This document shows positions 45,336 to 54,911 of a stretch of DNA of 64,000 nt, in pieces. The notes under the pieces are model-generated. The model made no database searches. It saw nothing but the letters and a program-made list of their open reading frames with translations, and was not told the DNA's origin. The stretch comes from Magnetococcales bacterium. Lineage in GTDB: Bacteria > Pseudomonadota > Magnetococcia > Magnetococcales > JADFYX01. The stretch spans positions 1-64,000 of the forward strand of contig PEAM01000011.1 of assembly GCA_002753565.1 (NCBI GenBank), given 5' to 3'. The translations under genes were made by a program, and so were the position numbers. Every line of letters starts with the position of its first letter. Position 1 is the first letter of the stretch.

Positions 45336-45911
45336 TTAATTGCTGAGATGAGATCCGTCGTCAACCAGTTGGGCTGGGTCGATTCCCATGGACCAAAGGG
45401 TGGCTGCCCAGCGCTCTTCTGAGGGGAGATCGAAGAGGACTTTTCTGTCGAACTTGCCGATTAACCAAGAATTTTCTCGTATTTCTCGTTCCAGTTGTCC
45501 TTGGGCCCAGCCGGAGTAGCCCAGGGCGAAAAAAAAAGGGGTCTCCGTCTCTTGCTCCACCAGAATTTTTAAAATTTCGGGGTCGGTGCCTAAATACAGT
45601 CCATCGGCCACCATCAGATGAGAAGGGTTGGCGTTCTGCTGTTCAAACAGGACAAAACCTCGCTCCAGAGAGACAGGTCCCCCCTGATAAACAATTTTTG
45701 AACGCTTCTCCCGTCGCCATTGTAGTTTGAGTTGACTGATGACCTCTTCCATGGGGGCCGGGTGGGGTTGGTTGATGACCAGTCCCAGGGCTCCTTCGTT
45801 ATCGTGGCTGCAGATAAAGAGGACTGACCGCTCGAAGTTGTGGTCTTCCAGTGTGGGCATGGCTACCAAGAATTTTCCAGCCAAACTGCTCTCTCTCATC
45901 ATTCCCATCAA
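45336..45911 (-). CDS. yqgE: YqgE/AlgH family protein (UPF0301)
   Basis: This 191-residue protein has UPF0301/AlgH motifs: GKFLVAMPTLEDHNFERSVL near the start, ALGLVINQP and GYSGWAQGQLEREI. Family members are cytoplasmic with an unclear role; AlgH was named for an effect on alginate regulation. It follows mpl by six bases and is the last protein gene before tRNA-Leu, so it is in the same operon. Confidence 0.95.
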   Translation of the reverse strand: MMGMMRESSLAGKFLVAMPTLEDHNFERSVLFICSHDNEGALGLVINQPHPAPMEEVISQLKLQWRREKRSKIVYQGGPVSLERGFVLFEQQNANPSHLMVADGLYLGTDPEILKILVEQETETPFFFALGYSGWAQGQLEREIRENSWLIGKFDRKVLFDLPSEERWAATLWSMGIDPAQLVDDGSHLSN

Positions 45912-45917
45912 TCCCGG

Positions 45918-47315
45918 TTAACTCAGCTCTGTTTGGATGCGATCGTGAATACCATCAAAACCACCATTACTCATGATGACTACATGATCTCCAGTTTGCA
46001 ACTGGGCAGATAATAATTCCACCGCTTTTACCGCATCATCAACCGTATGGGCCTTGAGGCTCTCTTGGGTAGAGTTGAGTTCGTCAACAATGGCATCCAC
46101 ATCCAGCAGTTCGGAGGAGGAGAGTCCTCGTGGAGCTGGGCGGGAGAGGATGATTCGGTCGGCTGGGGCTAAAGCCCAAGCCAGGCGATCTTGATGAATG
46201 CGACGGCGCATGGTATTGGAGCGAGGCTCCAGCACCACCCAGACCCGCCCGCGGTCGGCAACGGCAGCGTTAAGGCCTGTGAGGGTGGTTCGTATGGCGG
46301 TGGGATGGTGGGCAAAGTCGTCATAGACGGTGATCCCTTTTAGCTCAAAACGTTTTTGCAGACGCCGAGCCACCCCTTGGAACCCTTCCAGTCCCGCTTT
46401 GACCTGTTCGGGTGCCATGCCGTGGGTGAGGGCCACGGCAGCGGCGGCCATGCCATTGAGTACATTGTGTCGGCCCAGTAGATCCCACTCGATGGTTGCA
46501 AGCCGCTTGTTGCCTTGGTTCAGATGCCAGACTCGACCATCCTCCTGGACCAATTGAGCCTGAAAATCGTTTTGATCATCGAGGCCGTAGGTGACAACCT
46601 GGCTGAACCCAGTGGGAAGCAGGGCACGGATTTCCGGGTCATCACCGTTGGCTATCAGGTGGCCCGAAGCGGGAACAGAACGCAGCAGTAGCCGAAACTG
46701 TTTTCGTATGGCTTCCAGATCTGGGTAGATGTCGGCATGGTCAAATTCCAGATTATGCAGCACCAGAGTTCGGGGGCGATAATGGAGAAACTTGGGCCGT
46801 TTATCAAAAAAAGCCGTATCGTACTCATCCCCTTCGACCACTACCCACTGACTTTTTGGAAAACGGACCCCCTGACCAAAATCGGTTGGAATGCCGCCGA
46901 TAAAAAAACCCGGTTGCCAACCGGCCCCATCCAATAGTCGGGCGATCAGGCTGGAGGTTGAGGTTTTGCCGTGGGTACCCGAGACAACAATGGGGTGGCG
47001 GCCTTCCAGAACATTCTCAAACAGCCACTGGGCGCCGGAACAGTAGGGGAGGCCTTGGTCGAGAAGAGATTCCAGTTCGGGATTGCCACGGGAGATGGCA
47101 TTACCCACCAAAACCAGATCGGGGGCTGGGTGCAGGTTGTTGGCGTGGAATCCTTCAAAAAGCTGGATATCCTGCTTTTGTAAAAAGGTACTCATGGGCG
47201 GATAGATGCCCTGATCAGAGCCGGTTACCCGCCACCCTTTCTCCTTGGCCAGTGCGGCTAATCCGGCCATGGCTGTGCCGCATATGCCGATAATGTGTAG
47301 ATGCTGGGAGATCAT
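45918..47315 (-). CDS. mpl: UDP-MurNAc:tripeptide ligase Mpl
   Basis: This protein of about 465 residues is a Mur-ligase paralogue: an N-terminal Rossmann domain (HIIGICGTAMAGLAALA), the ATP loop VSGTHGKTSTSSL, and EGDEYDTAFFDKRPKFLHYR, which is typical of Mpl. It joins recycled L-Ala-D-Glu-meso-DAP tripeptide to UDP-MurNAc in the cytoplasm. The ATG chosen overlaps the ampD stop (ATGA); a frame 20 codons longer lies within ampD. With AmpD upstream the pair forms a peptidoglycan-recycling module. Confidence 0.95.
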   Translation of the reverse strand: MISQHLHIIGICGTAMAGLAALAKEKGWRVTGSDQGIYPPMSTFLQKQDIQLFEGFHANNLHPAPDLVLVGNAISRGNPELESLLDQGLPYCSGAQWLFENVLEGRHPIVVSGTHGKTSTSSLIARLLDGAGWQPGFFIGGIPTDFGQGVRFPKSQWVVVEGDEYDTAFFDKRPKFLHYRPRTLVLHNLEFDHADIYPDLEAIRKQFRLLLRSVPASGHLIANGDDPEIRALLPTGFSQVVTYGLDDQNDFQAQLVQEDGRVWHLNQGNKRLATIEWDLLGRHNVLNGMAAAAVALTHGMAPEQVKAGLEGFQGVARRLQKRFELKGITVYDDFAHHPTAIRTTLTGLNAAVADRGRVWVVLEPRSNTMRRRIHQDRLAWALAPADRIILSRPAPRGLSSSELLDVDAIVDELNSTQESLKAHTVDDAVKAVELLSAQLQTGDHVVIMSNGGFDGIHDRIQTELS

Positions 47316-47920
47316 GACTGTTTTGTTTCCTCTTTTTCCCGTTGTCGGGTCGGGCACTGCCAGACCAGGGGCCATTGGTTGCAGGGGGAGGCTTGAGCCA
47401 GAATGGCGTAAAAAACGTGCCAGTCAAAGCCGGGGCCTGGGTCCCATTTTCTTTGTGGTGCAATCTGTTGATGACTGACGATACGTTGATCGGTGATGGC
47501 GGGGTAGCGGCGTTGCAGGGTGCGAATCAGGCGAGCCAGTTGATAATATTGGACGGTTTCAAAGGGAGTTTTTTCGTCCCCTTCCAGCTCGATGCCCAGG
47601 GAAAAATCGTTGCAGTGCGTCCGTTTTTGCCAGCGGCTGACTCCGGCATGCCAGGCACGGCAGTCGGTTGGCACATATTGAGTGAGCGCCCCTTGCCGCC
47701 GGATTAAAAAATGGGCGGAGACCCTTAAGGTTGCAATCTCTTGGTAGAAGGGGTGGGCATTGGGATCGAGCCGACCCAAGAACAGGTCATCCACCCCATC
47801 CCCACCAAACTCCCCCGGTGGTAGACTGATGGCATGGATGACCAGCAGGTCGACTTGAATCCCCCTGGGGCGCAGGTCAAAATGGGCCGAGGGGAGAAAG
47901 TGAAAGGGGGAGGGGGTCAG
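47312..47920 (-). CDS. ampD: AmpD anhydro-N-acetylmuramyl-L-alanine amidase, CTG start
   Basis: Homology to AmpD runs from [10 protein letters not shown] through [24 protein letters not shown] and [12 protein letters not shown] to WDPGPGFDW. The zinc ligands are His29, His150 and Asp160, equal to E. coli His34, His154 and Asp164. No ATG, GTG or TTG exists upstream of the essential His29; the first GTG (47794) would remove it. A CTG at 47920 overlaps the stop of the NifU-like gene (CTGA) and has GGTGGAG eight bases upstream, so I assign this start, giving 202 residues. The enzyme cleaves recycled anhydromuropeptides in the cytosol and also affects beta-lactamase induction where AmpR/AmpC exist; neither is seen here. 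Confidence 0.88.
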   Translation of the reverse strand: MTPSPFHFLPSAHFDLRPRGIQVDLLVIHAISLPPGEFGGDGVDDLFLGRLDPNAHPFYQEIATLRVSAHFLIRRQGALTQYVPTDCRAWHAGVSRWQKRTHCNDFSLGIELEGDEKTPFETVQYYQLARLIRTLQRRYPAITDQRIVSHQQIAPQRKWDPGPGFDWHVFYAILAQASPCNQWPLVWQCPTRQREKEETKQS

Positions 47921-48141
47921 TCTACTCGCTCCACCGAGGCTACCTCGGGAATTTTCTCTTTCAGAGCCCGCTCAATTCCCCCTTTAAGGGTCATGAGAGC
48001 GCTAGGGCAGGAGCCACAGGCCCCCTTGAGGCGCACATTGACGATATTGTCAGCGGTTACTTCCACCAACTCCACATCACCACCATCCCGCTGCAAAAAG
48101 GGGCGGATTTCATCAATTACTTTTTCAACACGTTCACGCAT
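47917..48141 (-). CDS. NifU-like Fe-S scaffold domain protein
   Basis: This 74-residue protein is the NifU C-terminal (Nfu) domain alone, with the Cys pair in [14 protein letters not shown] that carries a transferable Fe-S cluster between subunits and the typical start [28 protein letters not shown] precedes the ATG. It is probably a general Fe-S carrier. Its stop overlaps the proposed CTG start of ampD. Confidence 0.95.
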   Translation of the reverse strand: MRERVEKVIDEIRPFLQRDGGDVELVEVTADNIVNVRLKGACGSCPSALMTLKGGIERALKEKIPEVASVERVD

Positions 48142-48278
48142 GACTTCTCCTAATCATTTTCAAATAAAACAGACGAATCCCCCGCCCAACCATCGGTCCA
48201 TAGTAACCCCAATTGAGCAAAGAAAAAAAGTCACCTCGAAAAAAAAGGTGCGGGATAAGGATTGATCCAGGGGTTCTC

Positions 48279-48512
48279 TTACCGTTTTTCGGCCATTTTA
48301 GAAAAGCTCTCCATCCATTTGGGGTAGAGGGAGAAATAGTTTTCCATAATTTTGGTTGGGTCAACCTTGGTGGGATCAAAGTTATCCAACCCCTCCAGGG
48401 CCTTTTTTTTCATCTGGGCCAAAACCTCTTCCTGCATCGGCCCAACATCGGGAAGCCCTAGGAAGGATCGGGCTTCGAGAGGGGTGATATCAATTTCAAT
48501 GTTGATCTTCAC
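48279..48512 (-). CDS. DUF6489-like small protein
   Basis: This 77-residue protein begins VKINIEIDITPLEARSFLGL and continues with a helical, acidic/basic stretch, matching the DUF6489 pattern. The GTG start is chosen because AAGGAG lies six bases upstream and the conserved sequence begins there; a longer ATG frame adds ten unlike residues. The function is unknown. It may be the first gene of the minus-strand operon, 137 bases before the NifU-like gene. Confidence 0.8.
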   Translation of the reverse strand: MKINIEIDITPLEARSFLGLPDVGPMQEEVLAQMKKKALEGLDNFDPTKVDPTKIMENYFSLYPKWMESFSKMAEKR

Positions 48513-48714
48513 GTTGTTCTCCTTGTTGGGTCTATCCAACACTGACGGTTATCTTGGTTCCAGTCCAATACTCATGCCAGTATAAACGATTTCTGCAAAA
48601 ACTGCACGTCAGGGTGTGTTGGTTTGGGATTAAAGGGAGGGGTGTGTTATGTTCTTTTTTTGAGTTTTGAAAAAAGGTTTCTTCAATCTTTTGGGGAGAG
48701 ATGGATTGTAGACG

Positions 48715-49056
48715 ATGACAATCAGGCGAATCAATCAGATTGAACTGGGCATGGTCCTCAAGGGGGATGTCTGTGACAAGAGTGGTCGGCTGCTGTTGGC
48801 CAAGGGTGTTTCGATCACCGAAAGGCATATTATGGTGCTGATGACCTGGGGGGTGACGGAGGTGGATGCCGATAGAGTGCAGGCCGTTGATGAGGATGCC
48901 GTATCGGACGCCACCACCCTCATCAACCGAGGTTCGACCTCTCCTCAGGTGGAGGCTCTGTTTAGCCATGTGGATATCAACCATCCCCTGATGAAGGAGC
49001 TGTTCTACTACTGTTGCCGCAACCAACCGCTGGAAGGAGAAGATCATGGGGGTTGA
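48715..49056 (+). CDS. Small protein resembling the N-terminal domain of HD-type regulators
   Basis: This 113-residue protein (IELGMVLKGDVCDKSGRLLL, AKGVSITERHI, WGVTEVDAD) resembles a beta-rich module found before HD-GYP or HDOD domains. It overlaps the HDOD gene by 11 bases, so one ancestral protein may have been split or the two may form a complex. No catalytic residues are seen. Confidence 0.8.
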   Translation: MTIRRINQIELGMVLKGDVCDKSGRLLLAKGVSITERHIMVLMTWGVTEVDADRVQAVDEDAVSDATTLINRGSTSPQVEALFSHVDINHPLMKELFYYCCRNQPLEGEDHGG

Positions 49057-49894
49057 GATGGAACAGTTGTTGGATGACACCCACGAGATTGGCTCTTTTC
49101 CGGCTATTGTCAACCGGATTAATATCGCCATCGCCGACCCACGCAGCTCTCTGGACGCCATCGCAGCCATCATCAACGAAGACCCGGGCCTTTCAGCCCG
49201 TTTAATGAAAATTGCCAACAGCTCTTTTTATGGTTTTCCCTTTCCTGTGGATACCATTACCCGAGCCATGACCGTGGTGGGAACCCGTCAGCTTAAGGAT
49301 TTGGTGTTGGCGACCTATGCCATCGATCTTTTTGCAAAGGTGCCTGAAAATCTGGTCGACGTCCGTTCATTCTGGTATCACAGCATCGCCTGTGGGGTGA
49401 TGTCCCGTGTGATTGCTACGGCAATCCGAGACAGCAACCTGGAGCGGTATTATCTGTGTGGACTGCTCCACGATATTGGTCACATTATCCTGTTTGTGCG
49501 CTTGCCGGAGCAGGCGACCACCTTTTTAAAGGCCGACCGGGCCGGATCGCTCTTGATCCACCATGCAGAGGAGCAGGCGTTGGGCTTCAACCATGCCGAT
49601 TTAGGCGGGCGGCTGATGGAGAGGTGGCTTCTCCCTGCGGATATTCATGTGCCCATTCGCAACCACCACGCCCCCCACCGCTCAACCGACCATCTGCTTG
49701 AGACAGCGGTTTTGCATGTGGCAGAAATCATGGCAAACTGTCTGTTGGGTGGGGGTGGGCTGGAGAGTCGGCTTGCCCAGGTGGATGCCGATGCCTGGAA
49801 GCGCATTAACCTGCCTGAGAGTGCGGTGCCCAGTTTGATGGATATTGGACGAGGGCAGCTCTCTGATGCCATCAAACTGTTTTTTGAGGAGTAG
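49046..49894 (+). CDS. HDOD-domain protein
   Basis: This 282-residue protein is mostly an HDOD domain (about 10-210; [49 protein letters not shown]). HDOD is a catalytically impaired HD relative that acts as a signalling adaptor. The metal-binding motif HDIGH survives in the C-terminal half, so residual activity cannot be excluded. AAGGAG six bases upstream supports the ATG. It precedes a GTG-started hybrid kinase by five bases, in one operon. Confidence 0.9.
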   Translation: MGVEMEQLLDDTHEIGSFPAIVNRINIAIADPRSSLDAIAAIINEDPGLSARLMKIANSSFYGFPFPVDTITRAMTVVGTRQLKDLVLATYAIDLFAKVPENLVDVRSFWYHSIACGVMSRVIATAIRDSNLERYYLCGLLHDIGHIILFVRLPEQATTFLKADRAGSLLIHHAEEQALGFNHADLGGRLMERWLLPADIHVPIRNHHAPHRSTDHLLETAVLHVAEIMANCLLGGGGLESRLAQVDADAWKRINLPESAVPSLMDIGRGQLSDAIKLFFEE

Positions 49895-49899
49895 GCCCG

Positions 49900-52800
49900 G
49901 TGGATGATCAGCTTGGTTCCTCGGAAGAGACAAAAACAGAGGTTGAGATCCTCCGAGAGCGGGTGGATTTTCTGGAGGCCCTCAACCGCCAACATATGTT
50001 TGCCTTGGACCTGGCTGCTGACATGGTACAGCTCCACGGCAAAACCAGCTATACCCGTGATCCGGTGGTGGTACTGCGTGAGGCCCATAAGTTTATCGAC
50101 CGGCTCTTTGTCAACTTTACCGTTTCGGCCTTTTCGACGGTGGATGAAGAGGACTCCAGCTTCAAGATGGTTTTTTGCCAACCGGCGATCTTTTCCGATG
50201 GGGTTGAACAGCTTATTCAGGAGCTGATTGTCAGTGGAGAGTTTGCCTGGGCCTTAAACCAAAATCGGGCTGTGGTTGTGCGTAAAAAATGGCAACGTGG
50301 CCAGACCATCGTCATGCATCTGCTTTCGACCCAGCATCGGGTGCGGGGTATGTTTATTGGTATTCTGGACGAAAAATGCGGCCTTCTCTCCAGCACCGAC
50401 ACCAATCTGCTCTCCATCATCTTTCGCAACACCGCCTACGCCCTGGAGAGCGCCGAGCTGTATCGCATGCTCGACCATAATCTGGAGGAGAGAAACCTCC
50501 GGCTGTACAGCGAAAGGCGGGTGGCCGAAGAGAACAAACGGCGTTTTCAGGAGTCTCGGGAGATCATCAGCAGCCTGCTTCACCTCTCCCTTAAAACCAT
50601 GAATCTGGAGCAGATGATGGAGAAGGCCCTGCTGCTGCTTCTCTCCACCTCCTGGCTCTCTGGCCAGCAAAAAGGGGCCATTTTCCTGGTTGGCGAGGGA
50701 GAGGAGTTGCTCCATCTGGTTGCCCAGCAGGGGATGCCCTGCACCTTTTTAGCCGAGTGTGGGCAGATCTCCCAGGGGTACTGTCTGTGTGGTCAGGTGG
50801 CACAGAGTGGAGCGCTGGCCTTTTTTGATGGCTCCACCTTGGCTGAGGAGTCGCTCTGTGGACAAGGGGTGAGTAACCACTATCTTGTTCCCATTGTCTC
50901 CAAGAATCAGTTGTTGGGGGTGGTCAACCTTTTGCTGGATAAGACCCATGTTCAGGTTGAAGAGGAGAGAACCTTTCTCAACACCTTTGCCGCTACCCTG
51001 GCAGGGATTATTGAGCGCAGCCAGGCTGAAAAGGAGTTGGTTGTCACCGAGCTGGCCAACCAGGCCAAAAGCGAGTTTTTGGCCAATATGAGCCATGAAA
51101 TTCGTACCCCGATGAATGCCGTCATGGGGTTGACCGATCTGGCCCTGGCCTGTGACCTCACCGATAAGGTTCGAGACTATCTGAACAAAATCGCCGGAGC
51201 CTCTTACTCCCTGCTGCGCATTATCGATGATATCCTCGATTTTTCTAAAATCGAGGCGGGCAAGTTGACCTTGGAGCAGGTCGATTTTCATCTTCGGGAT
51301 GTGTTGGATCATCTGGTCGAACTGTTTCGGGTTCAGGCTGCCGAAAAGGGGGTGGAGCTGATTGTTCAGACCTCCCAGCCCTGTCGGTATGCTCTGACGG
51401 GAGATTTTTTGCGGCTGCAACAGATCTTGATCAACCTGCTGGGTAACGCGCTGAAATTTACCCAGGAAGGAGAGGTGGAAATAACCGTCGAGTCGATTGG
51501 GAGGGAGGGAAACCAGGAGGAGTCCGGCCCTGTTGAACTGGAGTTTGCGGTACGGGATACCGGAATAGGCATGAGCCTGGAGCAGATTGACAAGCTGTTT
51601 CATGCTTTTGTTCAGGCCGATGGCTCCACAACCCGAAAATTTGGTGGAACCGGTTTAGGGTTGATTATCAGTAAGCGCTTGGTGGAGATGATGGGAGGAG
51701 AGATCCAGGTGCAGAGCAAGCCGGAGGAGGGGAGTACCTTCCGTTTTACCCTGAAACTTCTGCGCCGTCCCTCCAGCCAAGAGCGAGAGGATCTTCTTCC
51801 CCCCGCCGACCTGCGTCAAATGCAGGTGTTGGTGGTGGATGATTCTCTTCCCATGGCCTGCGCACTTCAGTCCGCCATGACACACCATTTTACCTTTAAG
51901 GTAACCGTGGTCACGACGGCCTCTGCGGCGGTGGAGGCGGTTGAAAAGGGGATTGGATCTTCAACCCCTTTTCAACTTATCCTGGCAGATTGGTCTCTTT
52001 GGGGAGAGAGCAGTGCCGGACTGTTGCAGCAGATCGAACAGCTGACCGCCTCCCAACCCCTTAAACCCCGTACCATTCTCATGACCGATCGGGCCTATTC
52101 CGAGGAGAAGTTTGCGCAGAAGAGTATAGGCGGGGTGGATGGATATCTGGTCAAGCCGGTGAGTACGCTACAGCTGTTTAATGGGGTGATGGCGGCTTTT
52201 AAAAAGGAGTTGGTCAAGGTTTTCAGTTTTGGTCGCAAGGAGATTGATCTCCAACGGGTAGCTGAGCGAATAAGGGGGGGAAAGGTGTTGTTGGTGGAGG
52301 ATAACGCCATCAACCGTCAGGTGGCTGAGGAGGTTTTGCATAGTGTTGGGCTGTTGGTGGATCGGGCTGAAAATGGGCGGGAGGCGGTGCGCATGGTCGC
52401 CAAGGGTGACTACGATCTGGTCTTGATGGATATCCAGATGCCTCTGATGGATGGGCATGCCGCCACACGACTGATTCGACGCTTGGGACCTTTTCAACAC
52501 CTGCCCATTATCGCCATGACCGCTCACGCCATGACAGGAGATCGGGAAAAAAGCCTGGCTTCGGGCATGAATGACCATTTATCCAAGCCGATCGATAAAA
52601 AACAGTTGTTTCAGGTCTTGACCAAATGGATAATACCTCAAGAGAGGCCCCACCCCCCAGAGAAAGCCACAGAAGCACTACCCCTCCAACAGGATGAGGA
52701 GGAGAGGGGGGTGGAGAGACTGTCGGGAATCGACTCTGAATTGGCTTTGGAGAGGCTGAATAACAACCAGAAGCTTTTCCGATCCATTCTGCTGGAGTTC

Positions 52801-53346
52801 CACCGAGATTTTGCCGCTTCGGCCCAGCAGGTTCGTCAGCTTCTCGCCGGTCAACGCTCCACCGACCAAGAGTCGGCTATCCAAATTGCCCACTCCGTCA
52901 AGGGGATGGCTGGCAATCTTTCAGCCCAGACTCTTTTTTTAGCGGCTAAAGAGCTGGAACAGGCTCTGAGAGCCGGAGAGCGGGGCCGTTGGGTGGCTCT
53001 GTTGCAGGCTTTTGAAGAGGCGCTCAATGAGGTGGTGGAGGCTATTGGTGGCATGAAACATCAGGAGGATCAGCTCGCTTCCTCCTCTGGCAGAGCCCTT
53101 CCCCCTGTGGATGGGGCGCCGCTCTCTGCCAAGTTGAACCGACTGCTCCAACTGATCCAAGAGACCGATTCGGAGGCACAGGAGTGGTTCGACAGCTTCT
53201 CTGGTCACCTGTCAGGGAGGGGTGTGGAGGTGGTGGACGAGAGGGCGAGGTTGGCGGGTTGTCTGGATATTTTTGATTTTGCGGGGGCAGGCTCTTCCGT
53301 GGTTCGTTTGGCGTCTCATTTGGGAATTTCTCTTGATGAACAGTGA
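49900..53346 (+). CDS. GAF hybrid histidine kinase with two receivers and HPt
   Basis: This 1148-residue cytoplasmic protein has a coiled N-terminus, two GAF-like regions (about 40-190 and 240-375; GYCLCGQVA), HisKA with His399 in [11 protein letters not shown], HATPase_c (GNALKF, DTGIGM, GTGLGL), a degenerate receiver (about 640-760; the Asp697 segment reads [13 protein letters not shown]), a normal receiver (Asp844 in [10 protein letters not shown]) and HPt (His998 in [10 protein letters not shown]). It starts at GTG after GAGGAG. The 3' end overlaps the next gene by 11 bases. The first receiver keeps Asp but has lost the MPxMDG loop, so it may be regulatory rather than a phosphate carrier. 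Confidence 0.92.
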   Translation: MDDQLGSSEETKTEVEILRERVDFLEALNRQHMFALDLAADMVQLHGKTSYTRDPVVVLREAHKFIDRLFVNFTVSAFSTVDEEDSSFKMVFCQPAIFSDGVEQLIQELIVSGEFAWALNQNRAVVVRKKWQRGQTIVMHLLSTQHRVRGMFIGILDEKCGLLSSTDTNLLSIIFRNTAYALESAELYRMLDHNLEERNLRLYSERRVAEENKRRFQESREIISSLLHLSLKTMNLEQMMEKALLLLLSTSWLSGQQKGAIFLVGEGEELLHLVAQQGMPCTFLAECGQISQGYCLCGQVAQSGALAFFDGSTLAEESLCGQGVSNHYLVPIVSKNQLLGVVNLLLDKTHVQVEEERTFLNTFAATLAGIIERSQAEKELVVTELANQAKSEFLANMSHEIRTPMNAVMGLTDLALACDLTDKVRDYLNKIAGASYSLLRIIDDILDFSKIEAGKLTLEQVDFHLRDVLDHLVELFRVQAAEKGVELIVQTSQPCRYALTGDFLRLQQILINLLGNALKFTQEGEVEITVESIGREGNQEESGPVELEFAVRDTGIGMSLEQIDKLFHAFVQADGSTTRKFGGTGLGLIISKRLVEMMGGEIQVQSKPEEGSTFRFTLKLLRRPSSQEREDLLPPADLRQMQVLVVDDSLPMACALQSAMTHHFTFKVTVVTTASAAVEAVEKGIGSSTPFQLILADWSLWGESSAGLLQQIEQLTASQPLKPRTILMTDRAYSEEKFAQKSIGGVDGYLVKPVSTLQLFNGVMAAFKKELVKVFSFGRKEIDLQRVAERIRGGKVLLVEDNAINRQVAEEVLHSVGLLVDRAENGREAVRMVAKGDYDLVLMDIQMPLMDGHAATRLIRRLGPFQHLPIIAMTAHAMTGDREKSLASGMNDHLSKPIDKKQLFQVLTKWIIPQERPHPPEKATEALPLQQDEEERGVERLSGIDSELALERLNNNQKLFRSILLEFHRDFAASAQQVRQLLAGQRSTDQESAIQIAHSVKGMAGNLSAQTLFLAAKELEQALRAGERGRWVALLQAFEEALNEVVEAIGGMKHQEDQLASSSGRALPPVDGAPLSAKLNRLLQLIQETDSEAQEWFDSFSGHLSGRGVEVVDERARLAGCLDIFDFAGAGSSVVRLASHLGISLDEQ

Positions 53347-54751
53347 TATAACCCGGCCTGATGAGAGGCCTGTTCTTCTGATTGTCGATGATGTTCCCGG
53401 CAATATCAAAGCGCTGATGGCCTCCTTGTCCCAGGAGTATCGGGTGCTGGTTGCCACCAGTGGACCAGCAGCCTTGGAGACAGCTGGTCGAAAAGAGATC
53501 GACCTGATCCTTCTGGATGTGGTGATGCCAGGCATGGACGGGTTTGAGGTGTGTCGGCGTCTGAAGCTCCAGGAGGCGACCAGGGATATCCCGGTTATTT
53601 TTGTCACCGCCAAACAGGAGGAGATGGATGAAACCCGTGGCTTTGCGTTGGGGGCGGTCGACTATATCTCCAAACCGATCAACCCAGCGATTGTACGGGT
53701 TCGGGTGCGGACCCAGATCAAGATTCGCACCCTGAACCGTAACCTGGCAAAATCGACCCAGTTTATCCGCCAGGTGTTTGGTCGGTATATGTCCGAAGAG
53801 GTGGTGGATACGATTCTGGATACCCCAGAGGGGTTGACACTGGGGGGGGACCGGCGGTTGGTAACGGTCATGATGACCGACCTGCGTGGTTTTACCGCCA
53901 TGGGCGAAAGGATGACCCCAGAAGAGGTCATCTCCATGCTCAACCTCTATCTGGGCACCATGACTGAAATCATCCACCGACATAAAGGCACCATTATCGA
54001 GTTTATGGGGGATGGTATCCTGGCTATTTTTGGCACGCCGATAATCCGTGATGATGATGCGGAACGGGCTGTCACCTGTGGCCTGGAGATGCAGTTGGCC
54101 ATGCCGGATGTCAATGCCAGGAATCGTCAAAACGGTTATCCTGAGGTGTTGATGGGATGCGGAATCAATACGGGACAGGTGGTAGCGGGGAATATCGGCT
54201 CCAAACTCCGAAGTAAATATGGAGTGGTTGGCAATGCCATCAATCTGGCGGCTCGGATTGAGTCGTTTACAGTGGGTGGTCAGATGTTGATTTCAGAAAG
54301 CACCATGAAAGCCTGCCGTATTCCGCTGCGTATTGACGATCAGTGGCAGGTAAGAGCCAAAGGGGTCAGCCACCCCTTTAATGTTTATGAGATAGGCGGT
54401 ATTCATGGTTCTGAAACCATACAACTCCCCAAACTCGAACAGGCCATCCCCAAGCCCATAGCCAACGGCCCCGTAGTTCGGCTGACCATCTTGGAGGGGA
54501 AGCGGGCTCATCGCAATGCCCATAAGGGGCAGATGGTTGCCATGCTCTCCTCTATGGCTGTGGTTGTCTCTTCGCTGCAAACCAGGCGTTTGACCAACCT
54601 CCAGGTTGAGCTGCTGGATGGGGCCGATAGAACCATCACCAACCAGTTGTACGGCAAGGTGGTGGCGGTGGATTCAGAGGCAGGAAGCTTGAATATCCAA
54701 TTTACCTCCATCCCCCCCGAGGCTCAGGCCTATTTCAATAGGTTGGTTTGA
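53336..54751 (+). CDS. REC-class III nucleotide cyclase with PilZ-like tail
   Basis: This 471-residue protein has a receiver (Asp61 in [13 protein letters not shown]), a helical linker and a class III cyclase domain with metal-binding Asp182 in MTDLRGFT and Asp226 in [12 protein letters not shown], and [10 protein letters not shown] for the transition state. The Lys that favours ATP is Glu at 223, as in guanylate cyclases, but the second specificity position is Gly, so cAMP or cGMP as product is unresolved. The C-terminal ~100 residues (ending [20 protein letters not shown]) resemble a degenerate PilZ fold. The ATG chosen gives the standard lead into the receiver. It is coupled to the upstream hybrid kinase and is probably its output. 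Confidence 0.9.
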   Translation: MNSDITRPDERPVLLIVDDVPGNIKALMASLSQEYRVLVATSGPAALETAGRKEIDLILLDVVMPGMDGFEVCRRLKLQEATRDIPVIFVTAKQEEMDETRGFALGAVDYISKPINPAIVRVRVRTQIKIRTLNRNLAKSTQFIRQVFGRYMSEEVVDTILDTPEGLTLGGDRRLVTVMMTDLRGFTAMGERMTPEEVISMLNLYLGTMTEIIHRHKGTIIEFMGDGILAIFGTPIIRDDDAERAVTCGLEMQLAMPDVNARNRQNGYPEVLMGCGINTGQVVAGNIGSKLRSKYGVVGNAINLAARIESFTVGGQMLISESTMKACRIPLRIDDQWQVRAKGVSHPFNVYEIGGIHGSETIQLPKLEQAIPKPIANGPVVRLTILEGKRAHRNAHKGQMVAMLSSMAVVVSSLQTRRLTNLQVELLDGADRTITNQLYGKVVAVDSEAGSLNIQFTSIPPEAQAYFNRLV

Positions 54752-54831
54752 GGGTAAGATGGGGTGGTTCGAACTGAATGGTTGATTGTTAACCCTATGT
54801 TATTTTTTGAAAAAGTGTTTTTTTTATGCTC

Positions 54832-54886
54832 TTGACTACCGGCAGAAAAGTTTGATAGACTGTGAATAGTAATAATAACCATTATC
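54832..54886 (+). promoter_or_regulatory. Putative promoter with Fur-box-like operator
   Basis: TTGACT (54832-54837) and GATAGA (54854-54859) with a 16-base spacer resemble a sigma-70 promoter. Just downstream, AGTAATAATAACCATTATC (54868-54886) matches the 19-bp Fur consensus at 15 positions. A repressor bound here would block transcription of the metal permease gene. Zur or another family member is possible. Confidence 0.6.
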
Positions 54887-54911
54887 AATACTATCAGCCG
54901 GAGCATACCCT

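Noticed and set aside
47312-47794. AmpD starting at GTG 47794
   Set aside because: This would delete the conserved segment with zinc ligand His29, although homology continues upstream in the same frame.
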